A stretch of DNA of 20,919 nt from CAWJEL01 sp964647255 (GCA_964647255.1 CAZYGI010000064.1:1-20919), one strand, 5' to 3'. Shown: positions 6,964 through 14,142, counted from the first letter of the stretch. The notes: a model not told the origin generated them from the letters alone. A program made the numbers and translations.

Positions 6964-8358
6964 CTATTTTGGCATTCCCTGCAAGGCGCCGTACGCCGGC
7001 CGGCCCATGATGCCGAACGCGGCCAACTCGCTGCCGGGCTGCGATTGGTTATAGTTGAGGTTCCACAGGAACGGCACGCCCACGAACCCCCACCCCTTCA
7101 TGATCTGGTAGGCGCGGACGATGTATTGGGCCTGTTGATCTTCTGAGTTGTAGGCCGCGTATTCGTAGCCGGGCACCGGGCTGCTGCTGGACGCCCAGCC
7201 GAACTCGGTGGGCCACAGCCGCTTGCCGCCGTCGCCGTACTTCACCATGATGTTGCGGTACTGCTCCATCGTGTTGCGGAAGTAGAACGACGGATCGGCG
7301 ACGTGCGAGGCCTGGCCGTATCTGCCGGCCTGCCAGTCCTGGAAGCGGACATCCGGCGGATTGCCGTAACCGCTAGGATGGACGCCGACGGCGTCGCAGT
7401 AGTTCCGCAGCCCCGCGCGGTACATCTGCTCCAGGTAGGTTGTGTCGCGGATCGCCGCGGGCGGGTTAGCCCCGGTGGGTGTGGGCGCGCCGCTGACCAC
7501 GATGATGCTGGAGCAGGCGCCCTTGATGGCTCGATACGCGGCGGCCAGCAAGCGGACATACCGGGCGGCGTCCAACGGCTCGTTGCCCCACTCGTAGTGC
7601 AGGTTTTGCTCGTTCCAGACTTCGATGGCCTGGACGCGGCCGCAGTAGCGGCCCGCGAACTCGCCGACGAAGCTGGCGTACGCGCCCGGATCAGCAGGCG
7701 GGCCTTCGACGCCGGGGTCGGTGTTGCCCGGCCGCGCCCAGGCGGGCGCCTTGACGATGCTGACCAGGATCTTCAGCCCGTTGCCGCTTAGGTCGTTGAC
7801 GATGTCATCCGGCCAATTGCGCTGCCCCGGCCCTCCGCCCTCGAAGTCTTTCCACGGCAACTGGAACTTCACCCAGTTGAAGCCCATGCCCCTAACCGCG
7901 TTGATCGCCGCGCCGCGATCCCCCCAGGGATCAATCTGGATGCCGTAGTCGAAGAAGCCCGGCGCAGACGGCAGCGGAGCCGCAGCAGCCGCGGCCCTGA
8001 CTGCTGCTTTGGGCGGCAGCGCTACATTGACGACCGCGACGCCGTCGAGTGCGCCGGAGGTCTGGATGTACTGCCCGAAGACCCAGCCCGGCTTGCCATT
8101 TGCGGTGATCTGCCACCACCGGCCGTCTGCGCTTTTTCCGGTGATCGGTAAAACCTGACCCGTCGTCGCGCGGCCGAGGATGCCATATCCCGTTCCAGGA
8201 CCGCTGCGGATGTTCAGTGGGTCGGCGGTCACCAGGGCCTGCGGCGCGGCTGCCTGGGCCTGGGCGGCCGGGAGCGGCGCGAAGGCCAACGCCAGCATCA
8301 AGACGGCGAGCGCTGCCAGTAACGAGCGTCCCTTGAGATGGGTCCGTTTCTGTGCCAT
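6964..8358 (-). CDS. Secreted SH3b + clan GH-A glycoside-hydrolase-like protein
   Basis: The 464-residue product has a Sec signal peptide (SLLAALAVLMLALAFAPLPA, cut near AQA-QA at residue 36), a bacterial SH3 domain (about 40-100: DPLNIRSGPGTGYGILGRAT ... WWQITANGKPGWVFG) and a catalytic-type domain from YGIQIDPWGDRG (138) to the end. AIEVWNEQN gives probable acid/base Glu250, and LWPTEFGWAS probable nucleophile Glu385. The usual NEP triplet is NEQ here. ATG 8358 has GGAG in CGGAGTCTTTGAA upstream. The frame stays open back to another ATG at 8622 with a strong AAGGGGAG, but the product of that extension lacks a convincing signal at its start. SH3b domains commonly bind cell wall. The C-terminal domain is a close paralogue of that in the 1042-residue protein upstream. 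Confidence 0.8.
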   Translation of the reverse strand: MAQKRTHLKGRSLLAALAVLMLALAFAPLPAAQAQAAAPQALVTADPLNIRSGPGTGYGILGRATTGQVLPITGKSADGRWWQITANGKPGWVFGQYIQTSGALDGVAVVNVALPPKAAVRAAAAAAPLPSAPGFFDYGIQIDPWGDRGAAINAVRGMGFNWVKFQLPWKDFEGGGPGQRNWPDDIVNDLSGNGLKILVSIVKAPAWARPGNTDPGVEGPPADPGAYASFVGEFAGRYCGRVQAIEVWNEQNLHYEWGNEPLDAARYVRLLAAAYRAIKGACSSIIVVSGAPTPTGANPPAAIRDTTYLEQMYRAGLRNYCDAVGVHPSGYGNPPDVRFQDWQAGRYGQASHVADPSFYFRNTMEQYRNIMVKYGDGGKRLWPTEFGWASSSSPVPGYEYAAYNSEDQQAQYIVRAYQIMKGWGFVGVPFLWNLNYNQSQPGSELAAFGIMGRPAYGALQGMPK

Positions 8359-8648
8359 TTCAAAGACTCCGTAAGGTGATGGGGTAACGTTGGGCCGGTG
8401 CTGCGGGAATGGTAAGAAGAAGCGGGCTGCGGGCGCTTTTAGGGTTGACAGCACAAACGCGACACGGATCGCGGGGTTCCGCAGGTGGGACGGCGGCCGG
8501 GGTGTGCAGCCTTGGACACGCGGATCGCTGAGGGCGAGCGGGACGGCGGCGCCGGTCAGCGCAAGCCGGAACGCTGCGACGCCTGGAACAGGCGAAGTCG
8601 CAGAATGCCCACTCATCTTCATGCCGCTCCCCTTGCGGATGGATGATA
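8359..8648 (-). other. Leader region of the SH3b-GH gene, with hairpin and alternative start
   Basis: About 290 bases without a supported gene. The minus strand contains AAGGGGAG followed by ATG at 8622 and 8616, in frame with the downstream gene, and a bulged hairpin at 8603-8574 (CTGCGAC/GTCGCAG outside, GCCT/AGGC inside). I see no clear -35/-10 pair. It may be an untranslated leader, or a long N-terminal extension if the upstream ATG is used; the signal peptide at 8358 argues for the former. Confidence 0.35.
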
Positions 8649-8681
8649 ACGTGCGGCGCGCCGCACCGGCGCGCCGCACGT
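8649..8681 (-). terminator. Strong hairpin downstream of the 1042-residue gene
   Basis: ACGTGCGGCGCGCCG (8649-8663) is exactly mirrored at 8667-8681 with a three-base loop, a 15-bp GC-rich stem starting 13 bases after the stop codon of the minus-strand gene. No T-run follows (TATCATCC), so it may stop transcription weakly or protect the 3' end of the mRNA. Confidence 0.55.
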
Positions 8682-8694
8682 GGTGTCAACAGGA

Positions 8695-11600
8695 TTATTT
8701 CGGCATGGCGCCCAAGGCGCCCTGGGCCGCGCGGCCCATGATGCCGAAGGCCGCCAGCTCGGTGCTGGGCTGCGTCACGTTGTAGTCCAGGTTCCACAGG
8801 AACATGGGGCCGACCCAACCCCAGCTTTTTGCCATCTGATAGGCGCGGACGATGAAGTCGGCCTGCTCCGCCTCGGTGTTCTGCGCGGCGTATTCGTAGC
8901 CGGGGTGCGGGCTGCCTGATGAGGCCCAGCCGAACTCCGTGGGCCAGACGCGCTTGCCGGTGTCCCCGTTGGCGACCATCACGCCGCGGTAGCGTTCCAT
9001 CGTGTCCCGGAAGAAGAAGCTCGGATGATTCTTGAAGCTCGGTTCGGCCGGATTGCTGTAGCCGAACTTCGCATCGGGCGGGTTGTTGTAGCCGCTGGGA
9101 TGCGCGCCGACACCATCCATGCAGTTCTTGGCGCCCGCGGCGTACATGCGCTGGAGATAAGCGACGTCGTCAATGGCCGTCGAGCCGTCGTTGACGCCCG
9201 TCGGGGTCAGCGCACCGCCGATGACGGAGATGCTGGGATCCGCCGCCTTGATGGCCTGGTAGGCCCGGCAGAGCAAGGCCACGTAGCGCCCGGGATCGAG
9301 CGGCTCATGGCCCCACTCGTACCACAGGTTCTGCTCGTTCCATACCTCAATCGCCTTGACCTTGCCCTTGTTGTGCGCGGCGAACGCGCCCACGTAGTCG
9401 GCGTAGGTCTGCGGGTCGGCCGGGGGCCCTTCGACGCTGCGGTCGGTGTTGCCGGGCCGCGCCCAATCCGGCGCTTTCACGATGCTGGCGAGGACGTTGA
9501 GGCCCGCGCCGGCAAGCTCATTGATGATGTCGTCGGCGTAGCCGCGCTGGCCCTGGGAGCCTTCAAAGGTCTTCCAGGGGATTTGGACTTTAACCCAGTT
9601 GAAGCCCATGCCTTTGATGGCCGCAACGGCCCGGCCGCGGTCGCCCCAGGGATCAATCTGCACACCGTAGCCGAAGCTGCCCGGCGCAGCGGCGTACGTC
9701 CGGCCGCTCGTGCTGGCGGCCGGCGCGGCGGGCTGTGCGGCGACCGGGATCGCTGTGGGCGCCGGAGCCACTTTGACGACCGCGATGGTCTCGGTGGGGC
9801 CGTTCACGGTGACCAGGTCGCCCTTCACCCAGGCCGATTTGCCGTCAAAGGAGATCTGGAACCAGCCGCCGTCCTCGCTTTGGCCCGTGACGCGGTAGGT
9901 CGCGCCGGCCTTAACCTGGCCGACCTGCGGGTAAGCCGTGCTGGGCCCGGAGCGGACGTTGGCCGCGCTCTTGGCCGTCACCTCGGTGAAGGCCGGGGTC
10001 GGGCTGGGCGTTGGCGTCGGAGTGAACACCGGCGTCGGCGTGGCGATCTGGATCGGTGCGCCGGTCTGGCGGGCGATCACCTGGCCGCGGTCTTTCACCA
10101 CCGCCTCGACCGATAGGCTGCCCGTGATAACGTCAACCGGCGCAGCCAGCGCGACCTTCGAATCGGCTAAAGGGCGCACCTCGCTGACGGTCTTGCCGTC
10201 CGCGCCGGTGACGGTCCACTCGACCACGAAGTTGTTCTCGATGGGCTGGACGCGGCCCTGCTGATAGTTCTTCATCAGCGACCAGAGATCGGCGTCCAGG
10301 CCGTCGGCCGGCAGGTTCTCCAAGGTGAAGCCCTGCAGGTTGTATTTCTTCAGGATGTCCAGTTTGTGGCTCAAGCTGGCTGCATTTTCCAGCCAGACGG
10401 TGCGCGCATTGCCCTGATCATCCTGATAGCGATAGACGTAGGTGCCAATGTTGGGATCGTACACCAGGCCGCTGTTCGGATTGCTGGAGGCAAGGGCCAA
10501 GTTGAGCGGCTGGCCGGGCACCACGATGGTTTGGTCCGTGGCGATGCGGCCCAGGAGCGGTTTCAAGGCATCCTCGTAACTCTTCAACAGCAGGTAGCTG
10601 CCTGCCTGTTCCACGCTGCGGCCGCTGAGCACCAACTGGAGCTTGCTGCGGTTGATCTGGCCGACCGCGTATTGGAGCAGCGCATCGAGCTGGCCGTCGG
10701 GGACATAGGCCTGAGGATCCTCCGGCGCCGGCACCTTAACCGTGTCGGCCAGCAGACCCAGGGTCTGCCAATCGTAAGCGCCGGTCTCCCAGCGGTCTTC
10801 CGCCACCTGAGATGGCCGATCCACGCGGACGCTGAGCTCTTTGCCTTGCGCGTGGAGTTTGTCCGCCAGTTCCTTGACGAACTGGTTGAACTCTCCGCGC
10901 AGGTTGGTGTCCAGTCCGCGGTAATCAATGTCCACGCCCTTGTACAGGTTGGTGACGGCGAGATTGACCAGGTTGTCAATGTGCGCCTGGCGCTGCGCGC
11001 TGTCCACCAGCAGGTTTGCCAACAGGTCGGTGCGAACGATGGGCCCGTCGTAGTTGCGGATCACCGGCATCACCGCGTAGGCGCCGGCCGCTTGATCGAA
11101 GGTCGCATCCACCGCGCCGTCAATCGCGCCGTTGCCGCCCAGGTAGAGGCCTTTCGGCTGGACCTGGCCCAGTGCGCCCTGGCTCTCGGCGGACAGGTCC
11201 TTGGCCTGGCTGACGTCCGCGGTGACCAGCGCCGGTTCGGGGTTGGTTTGGAACACCATCGCCGAAAGCGGCGTCGCGTTCGAGGAGGCCTCGATCATAT
11301 CATCCTCGCGGATGATCTTGTGCGGCAGCCACTGCCAGCTCTGCGCCTGCGGCTCCCAGGTGTAGACGTCAAGCGTTTCGTACGGCTCGCTGTCGTTTGG
11401 AATCGGCATGACCCAGGTGGATTGGCTGGGGGCTTCGCCGCGCAACTTGAGCTGATAGTATGGGCTCTTGGCGACGAGCGTGGTCGGAATCGCCTTCGCT
11501 GCCGCCAGCAGATCCTTGCCCGCGCTGCCTTCGAGGAAATTAACGCGCGGGATGGAGCTGATGTCGGCGCGGAACGCCTTGTTCACCGCACCCTGGGGGA

Positions 11601-11823
11601 AGACAACTTGCGTTCCGTCGGGGTCACCGATGGTGCCGCCGGCCGTGGTGACCTGTGCTGTGCCCAGGTCGCCGACGCGCTGGATGGCCGAAACCGGCGG
11701 CAGCAGCAGCAGGGCGATGACCAGCAGGGGGATCACCACGAAATCTATGGTGCGCGAGCCGCTTCTACTATCCAGCCAGCGCACCAAGCGGGGTTGCCCC
11801 GCCGCAGATCTAGTCGCAGTCAT
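8695..11823 (-). CDS. Membrane-anchored fusion: GH18-like (catalytic Glu lost) + SH3b + clan GH-A domain
   Basis: A 1042-residue protein. Residues 27-45 form one membrane anchor. Residues 54-80 (GGTIGDPDGTQVVFPQGAV) resemble a ZU5-like beta region. Residues about 220-520 match the GH18 chitinase/YaaH-like plan, with NLYKGVDIDYRGLD at the active-site strand and EFNQFVKELADKLHAQGKEL after it. In the DxxDxDxE motif the first Asp is Lys295 and the catalytic Glu is Arg302, so hydrolysis by the usual mechanism is unlikely. A TPTPTPSPTP linker (about 595-610) leads to an SH3b domain (613-675), then a GH-A domain from YGVQIDPWGDRG (719) with Glu830 in VWNEQN and Glu963 in WPTEFGWAS. The C-terminus is a close paralogue of the next gene's product. 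The start at 11823 has a loosely spaced GGAG. Likely a surface glycan-binding or glycan-cutting protein. Confidence 0.75.
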   Translation of the reverse strand: MTATRSAAGQPRLVRWLDSRSGSRTIDFVVIPLLVIALLLLPPVSAIQRVGDLGTAQVTTAGGTIGDPDGTQVVFPQGAVNKAFRADISSIPRVNFLEGSAGKDLLAAAKAIPTTLVAKSPYYQLKLRGEAPSQSTWVMPIPNDSEPYETLDVYTWEPQAQSWQWLPHKIIREDDMIEASSNATPLSAMVFQTNPEPALVTADVSQAKDLSAESQGALGQVQPKGLYLGGNGAIDGAVDATFDQAAGAYAVMPVIRNYDGPIVRTDLLANLLVDSAQRQAHIDNLVNLAVTNLYKGVDIDYRGLDTNLRGEFNQFVKELADKLHAQGKELSVRVDRPSQVAEDRWETGAYDWQTLGLLADTVKVPAPEDPQAYVPDGQLDALLQYAVGQINRSKLQLVLSGRSVEQAGSYLLLKSYEDALKPLLGRIATDQTIVVPGQPLNLALASSNPNSGLVYDPNIGTYVYRYQDDQGNARTVWLENAASLSHKLDILKKYNLQGFTLENLPADGLDADLWSLMKNYQQGRVQPIENNFVVEWTVTGADGKTVSEVRPLADSKVALAAPVDVITGSLSVEAVVKDRGQVIARQTGAPIQIATPTPVFTPTPTPSPTPAFTEVTAKSAANVRSGPSTAYPQVGQVKAGATYRVTGQSEDGGWFQISFDGKSAWVKGDLVTVNGPTETIAVVKVAPAPTAIPVAAQPAAPAASTSGRTYAAAPGSFGYGVQIDPWGDRGRAVAAIKGMGFNWVKVQIPWKTFEGSQGQRGYADDIINELAGAGLNVLASIVKAPDWARPGNTDRSVEGPPADPQTYADYVGAFAAHNKGKVKAIEVWNEQNLWYEWGHEPLDPGRYVALLCRAYQAIKAADPSISVIGGALTPTGVNDGSTAIDDVAYLQRMYAAGAKNCMDGVGAHPSGYNNPPDAKFGYSNPAEPSFKNHPSFFFRDTMERYRGVMVANGDTGKRVWPTEFGWASSGSPHPGYEYAAQNTEAEQADFIVRAYQMAKSWGWVGPMFLWNLDYNVTQPSTELAAFGIMGRAAQGALGAMPK

Positions 11824-11921
11824 AGGCTTGTTCGTGCTCCTACGTGGGAAGTGTTGTCCGGCAGACGCCCCGGAAAGGCCAGGTTCGAATGCGGAATTGT
11901 CGGCTCGTCTGATCGGACAAG

Positions 11922-11965
11922 ACTTCGCCCGAGGTCGCGGCGCAATGGCGCGCCTCGGGCGAAGT
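11922..11965. repeat. Perfect 13-bp inverted repeat in the leader of the 1042-residue gene
   Basis: ACTTCGCCCGAGG (11922-11934) is mirrored exactly at 11953-11965 with an 18-bp spacer. It lies between the predicted minus-strand transcription start (about 11983) and the start codon at 11823, so it would form a hairpin near the mRNA 5' end. It could instead be an operator for a dimeric regulator between the divergent genes. Confidence 0.55.
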
Positions 11966-11989
11966 GAGTGACCGCCATAAAACGACGCC

Positions 11990-12018
11990 ATTCTAGCATA
12001 CCGGGTGGAGTTTGGCAA
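11990..12018 (-). promoter_or_regulatory. Sigma-70-type promoter for the 1042-residue gene
   Basis: On the minus strand TTGCCA (12018-12013) is followed after 17 bp by TAGAAT (11995-11990), preceded by TGC as an extended -10. Predicted start near 11983, leaving a leader of about 160 bases. Confidence 0.6.
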
Positions 12019-12073
12019 ACAGCGCTTGTTTTGCGCGGTGTTTGGGTGCGAATTCCCGCTTACGGCGCGGATA

Positions 12074-12082
12074 TGCTATACT
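12074..12082 (+). promoter_or_regulatory. Extended -10 promoter, probably giving a leaderless mRNA
   Basis: TGCTATACT at 12074-12082 is a perfect TGn-TATACT extended -10. Transcription would start near 12089-12091, at or just before the ATG pair at 12091/12094, and there is no Shine-Dalgarno sequence between. No good -35 is seen. The same nonamer precedes the tRNA on the other strand. Confidence 0.55.
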
Positions 12083-12090
12083 CTGCCCCT

Positions 12091-13413
12091 ATGATGCGAA
12101 CCCATTCACCCAAGTGGCTTGTCACCGCCCTGACCATCGCCGTGATCGTGCTGGCGGTGGCCGGGATTGCCCTGCTGGTGACTTATTTTCTGCTGGGCCG
12201 ATCGCCGGCCGCGCAAAATAGTTGGCGGGACCCGCAGACGGCGGTGCAGGCCGCTGCCATCGCCCCCGATCTGGCCGTGCTGACGCTGGCCGGCGAGCCG
12301 GACGAACGCGTGATCCGCGCCGCGCTGGATGCGAGGGAGCTTGAGACGGCCTACGCCACCCTGGCGAACAGCCTCCTGCTGTCCGATAAGTTGCGGAGCG
12401 GCAATTGGCTGTTGTTGGCGGGCCAGCTCGCCGAGAAGGATCCGGCCCGGGCGCGCATCGCCTATCAATCCGCACTGGATCTGGCGGCGTTGGGCCCCAC
12501 GCTCAACGATATGGCGCGCGCCGATCTGTCGTTGCAGACGGCTGCCGGCTTCGACGGCCAAAATGCTCCGGCGGTCGGCCGGCTGGCGATTGCCCAGGCT
12601 GCGGATGTGGCCCGGCACAGCGTGACGCTCCTGCCCGCGCAGCGGCGGACCCTGCTGATGCAGGTCAGCGAGGCGTATCGTAAGCGCGGGGAGGCCGCGG
12701 CCAGCCAGGAGGTCGCGGCCCGGCTCGCTGCCGATGCGGCTGGTCCCGGCGTCACCGTCCCTGCGGCCGAGCCGCTGCTGCCGACGCTGCGCGGCGGCGT
12801 GGTGTTGCCCGATGCGGTGGCCTCGGCCCTCGTTGCGCGCCAGACTGCCGCGGCTGACCTGGCTGCGCGCTGGCTGACGAGCGCAAGCGGGACGCGTTCA
12901 AGCCTGAGCCAGGCGCTGGGACAGGCGCTGCTGGCGGAGGATGCGGCCCGCGATGCGTTCTATGCCACCGCCGATCAACTGGCGCTGCCCGACCGGCTGG
13001 CGCTGTGGCACGACAAGCTGGCCTGGCTGGCAGTCAAGTCGCGCGTGGCGCAGCGCGGCTACGGCCTCTCGCTGGTCCCCGACTGGGAGGCGCAGACAGC
13101 CGACATCGAGGCCGCGCTCGCTGGCGCCTTCACCGATCTCGTGAACGGCTACGGCCAACAGTTGGACACCCTGGATGCCACGGAGGCCCTGCAGGCGCGC
13201 GTCGAGCTGCTCCGGCAGGGGGTCCTCTGGATCCGGCTCGGCTTCTTCGGCGACGCCGCGGCCGAGCAGACGCTGAGCGATCAGCTCACCGAGGCCTCGC
13301 GCCAGTTGTGGCTGCGCCAGGGCAATGCCGGGCTGATGGTCTTCAGCCAGACGGTGGACGGCCAACGCTTCTATCTGCTCTCCGGCGCCGAGCCGGCAAC
13401 GAAGACGCCGTAA
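12091..13413 (+). CDS. Membrane-anchored helical protein of unknown function
   Basis: The 440-residue product has one N-terminal membrane helix (WLVTALTIAVIVLAVAGIAL, residues about 9-28), then an Ala/Leu-rich, almost wholly helical body. Stretches such as ETAYATLANSLLLSDKLRSG, ARARIAYQSALDLAALGPTL and RRTLLMQVSEAYRKRGEAAA have the look of degenerate TPR-like helical hairpins, but I cannot assign a named family. The frame is open upstream to 11968; I choose 12091 because the promoter -10 lies at 12077-12082. It is divergent from the GH18-like/SH3b gene with 267 bp between them. A scaffold or assembly role at the membrane is a guess. Confidence 0.65.
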   Translation: MMRTHSPKWLVTALTIAVIVLAVAGIALLVTYFLLGRSPAAQNSWRDPQTAVQAAAIAPDLAVLTLAGEPDERVIRAALDARELETAYATLANSLLLSDKLRSGNWLLLAGQLAEKDPARARIAYQSALDLAALGPTLNDMARADLSLQTAAGFDGQNAPAVGRLAIAQAADVARHSVTLLPAQRRTLLMQVSEAYRKRGEAAASQEVAARLAADAAGPGVTVPAAEPLLPTLRGGVVLPDAVASALVARQTAAADLAARWLTSASGTRSSLSQALGQALLAEDAARDAFYATADQLALPDRLALWHDKLAWLAVKSRVAQRGYGLSLVPDWEAQTADIEAALAGAFTDLVNGYGQQLDTLDATEALQARVELLRQGVLWIRLGFFGDAAAEQTLSDQLTEASRQLWLRQGNAGLMVFSQTVDGQRFYLLSGAEPATKTP

Positions 13414-13464
13414 ACGCCGCAGCCGCCGGGCTCCCGGCCTGGGCTCGGGCGGGACGAAGCGCGA

Positions 13465-13488
13465 CCGATGATCTCGCAAGATCGTCGG
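13465..13488 (+). terminator. Hairpin downstream of the helical-protein gene
   Basis: CCGATGATCT/AGATCGTCGG (one G-U pair) with loop CGCA, 51 bases after the stop codon. No T-run follows. Part of it (CGCAAGATCGTC, 13475-13486) recurs exactly at 19797-19808 inside another repeat, so it may be a mobile repeat rather than a dedicated terminator. Confidence 0.35.
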
Positions 13489-13582
13489 CCTCTCGGCAGG
13501 CACAGCGCGCGGTGGATTCCGGGTGCAATTCTCGTGGCCGATCGGGTAGAGCAATCGCAGGTTAGACGTAGGCCAAGATCGT

Positions 13583-13611
13583 TTGACATTCCCTCGCGCC
13601 GAGGGTATACT
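13583..13611 (+). promoter_or_regulatory. Consensus sigma-70 promoter
   Basis: TTGACA (13583-13588), exactly 17 bp, then TATACT (13606-13611): a perfect -35 and a -10 with one change from consensus. It is the strongest promoter I see in the window. Predicted start near 13618. Confidence 0.85.
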
Positions 13612-13617
13612 GGGCGT

Positions 13618-13740
13618 GTTCAAAACTGGAGTTATCCTCGGGCAGAGGAACACCAACCCATGTTACAAGCTGCGATGGACAACCGATTTCTGAGCGGCCT
13701 GAGGCACCGAAGCGCGTCGCGCTGCGGTGCTTTTTGTGTT
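13618..13740 (+). ncRNA. Candidate small RNA or attenuated leader upstream of the SWIM gene
   Basis: A consensus promoter and an intrinsic terminator bracket about 120 bases. The 5' part can fold with GTGTT/AACAC (13616-13620 with 13649-13653) outside CCTC/GAGG (13636-13639 with 13645-13648). An ATG at 13661 opens a 29-codon frame (MLQAAMDNRF...) that runs through the terminator stem, but it lacks a strong Shine-Dalgarno sequence. I do not recognise a known riboswitch, T-box, 6S or SRP RNA motif. Read-through would reach the SWIM gene at 13786. Confidence 0.5.
13704..13735 (+). terminator. Intrinsic terminator or attenuator
   Basis: GCACCGAAGCGCG (13704-13716) and CGCGCTGCGGTGC (13718-13730) pair with one A-G mismatch; the innermost pairs must open to make the loop. 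TTTTTGTGTT follows at once. It is the only hairpin in the window with a proper T-run, and it lies before, not after, a coding gene. Confidence 0.7.
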
Positions 13741-13785
13741 CCGTCCTGAATCGGCGCAGCTTGCCGCCCCAAGGAGGCACAGGTT

Positions 13786-14040
13786 ATGGATTCGGCAATG
13801 TACGGCAAGATCAGCAAGGCGCAGCAATATGCACAAGAGCCGGAACGCATGACCCTTCAGAGCTTCACGGTGCGCTTCGACGGCAAACACGACACGTATA
13901 TCGTCATGTTCGATCAAGGGAAGTGGCAGTGCGGGTGTGATTTCTTTGGCCAGCGTGGAGTGTGCAGCCATACGATGGCGGTGGAGAAGGTGCTTGGGCG
14001 GACCGGCATGACGTTGCCGCAGCCCGAAGCGCAGCCGTAA
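13786..14040 (+). CDS. Small SWIM zinc-finger protein
   Basis: An 84-residue protein with WQCGCDFFGQRGVCSHTMAV: Cys49, Cys51, Cys60 and His62 form the CxC...CxH zinc-binding SWIM motif. Residues 21-47 (MTLQSFTVRFDGKHDTYIVM...) form the beta strands that usually precede it. In larger proteins SWIM domains bind DNA or partners and are found with SWI2/SNF2 ATPases and MuDR-type transposases; here the domain is nearly the whole protein. ATG 13786 has an ideal AAGGAGG eight bases upstream. The gene follows a promoter-leader-terminator unit, suggesting controlled read-through. Role unknown: a small nucleic-acid-binding or adaptor protein is plausible. Confidence 0.82.
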   Translation: MDSAMYGKISKAQQYAQEPERMTLQSFTVRFDGKHDTYIVMFDQGKWQCGCDFFGQRGVCSHTMAVEKVLGRTGMTLPQPEAQP

Positions 14041-14065
14041 CGGCGCAGATGTCCCGGAATGACCC

Positions 14066-14111
14066 ATCGGGCGGGCGCGTCAACACTGGCAGGGACGACG
14101 GCCCGCCCGAT
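14066..14111 (+). terminator. Inverted repeat after the SWIM gene
   Basis: ATCGGGCGGGC (14066-14076) mirrors GCCCGCCCGAT (14101-14111) exactly, with a 24-base loop. It begins 25 bases after the stop codon and is followed by CTCTTGTC, not a true T-run. It may separate the SWIM unit from the next operon. Confidence 0.5.
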
Positions 14112-14142
14112 CTCTTGTCAGCGAGATGAGATTCGGAGTTCC

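Noticed and set aside
8359..8622. N-terminal extension of the SH3b-GH protein from ATG 8622
   Set aside because: The Shine-Dalgarno sequence there is good, but the signal peptide and another ribosome binding site fit the start at 8358; kept only as an alternative.
10366..11967. A 533-codon plus-strand frame over the 1042-residue gene
   Set aside because: Arg/Val/Ala-rich shadow without motifs or ribosome binding site; the minus strand encodes recognisable domains.
13618..13740. T-box, SRP RNA, 6S RNA or known riboswitch in the SWIM leader
   Set aside because: No T-box core (AGGGTGGTACCGCG), no SRP tetraloop helix and no familiar riboswitch core could be seen by eye.
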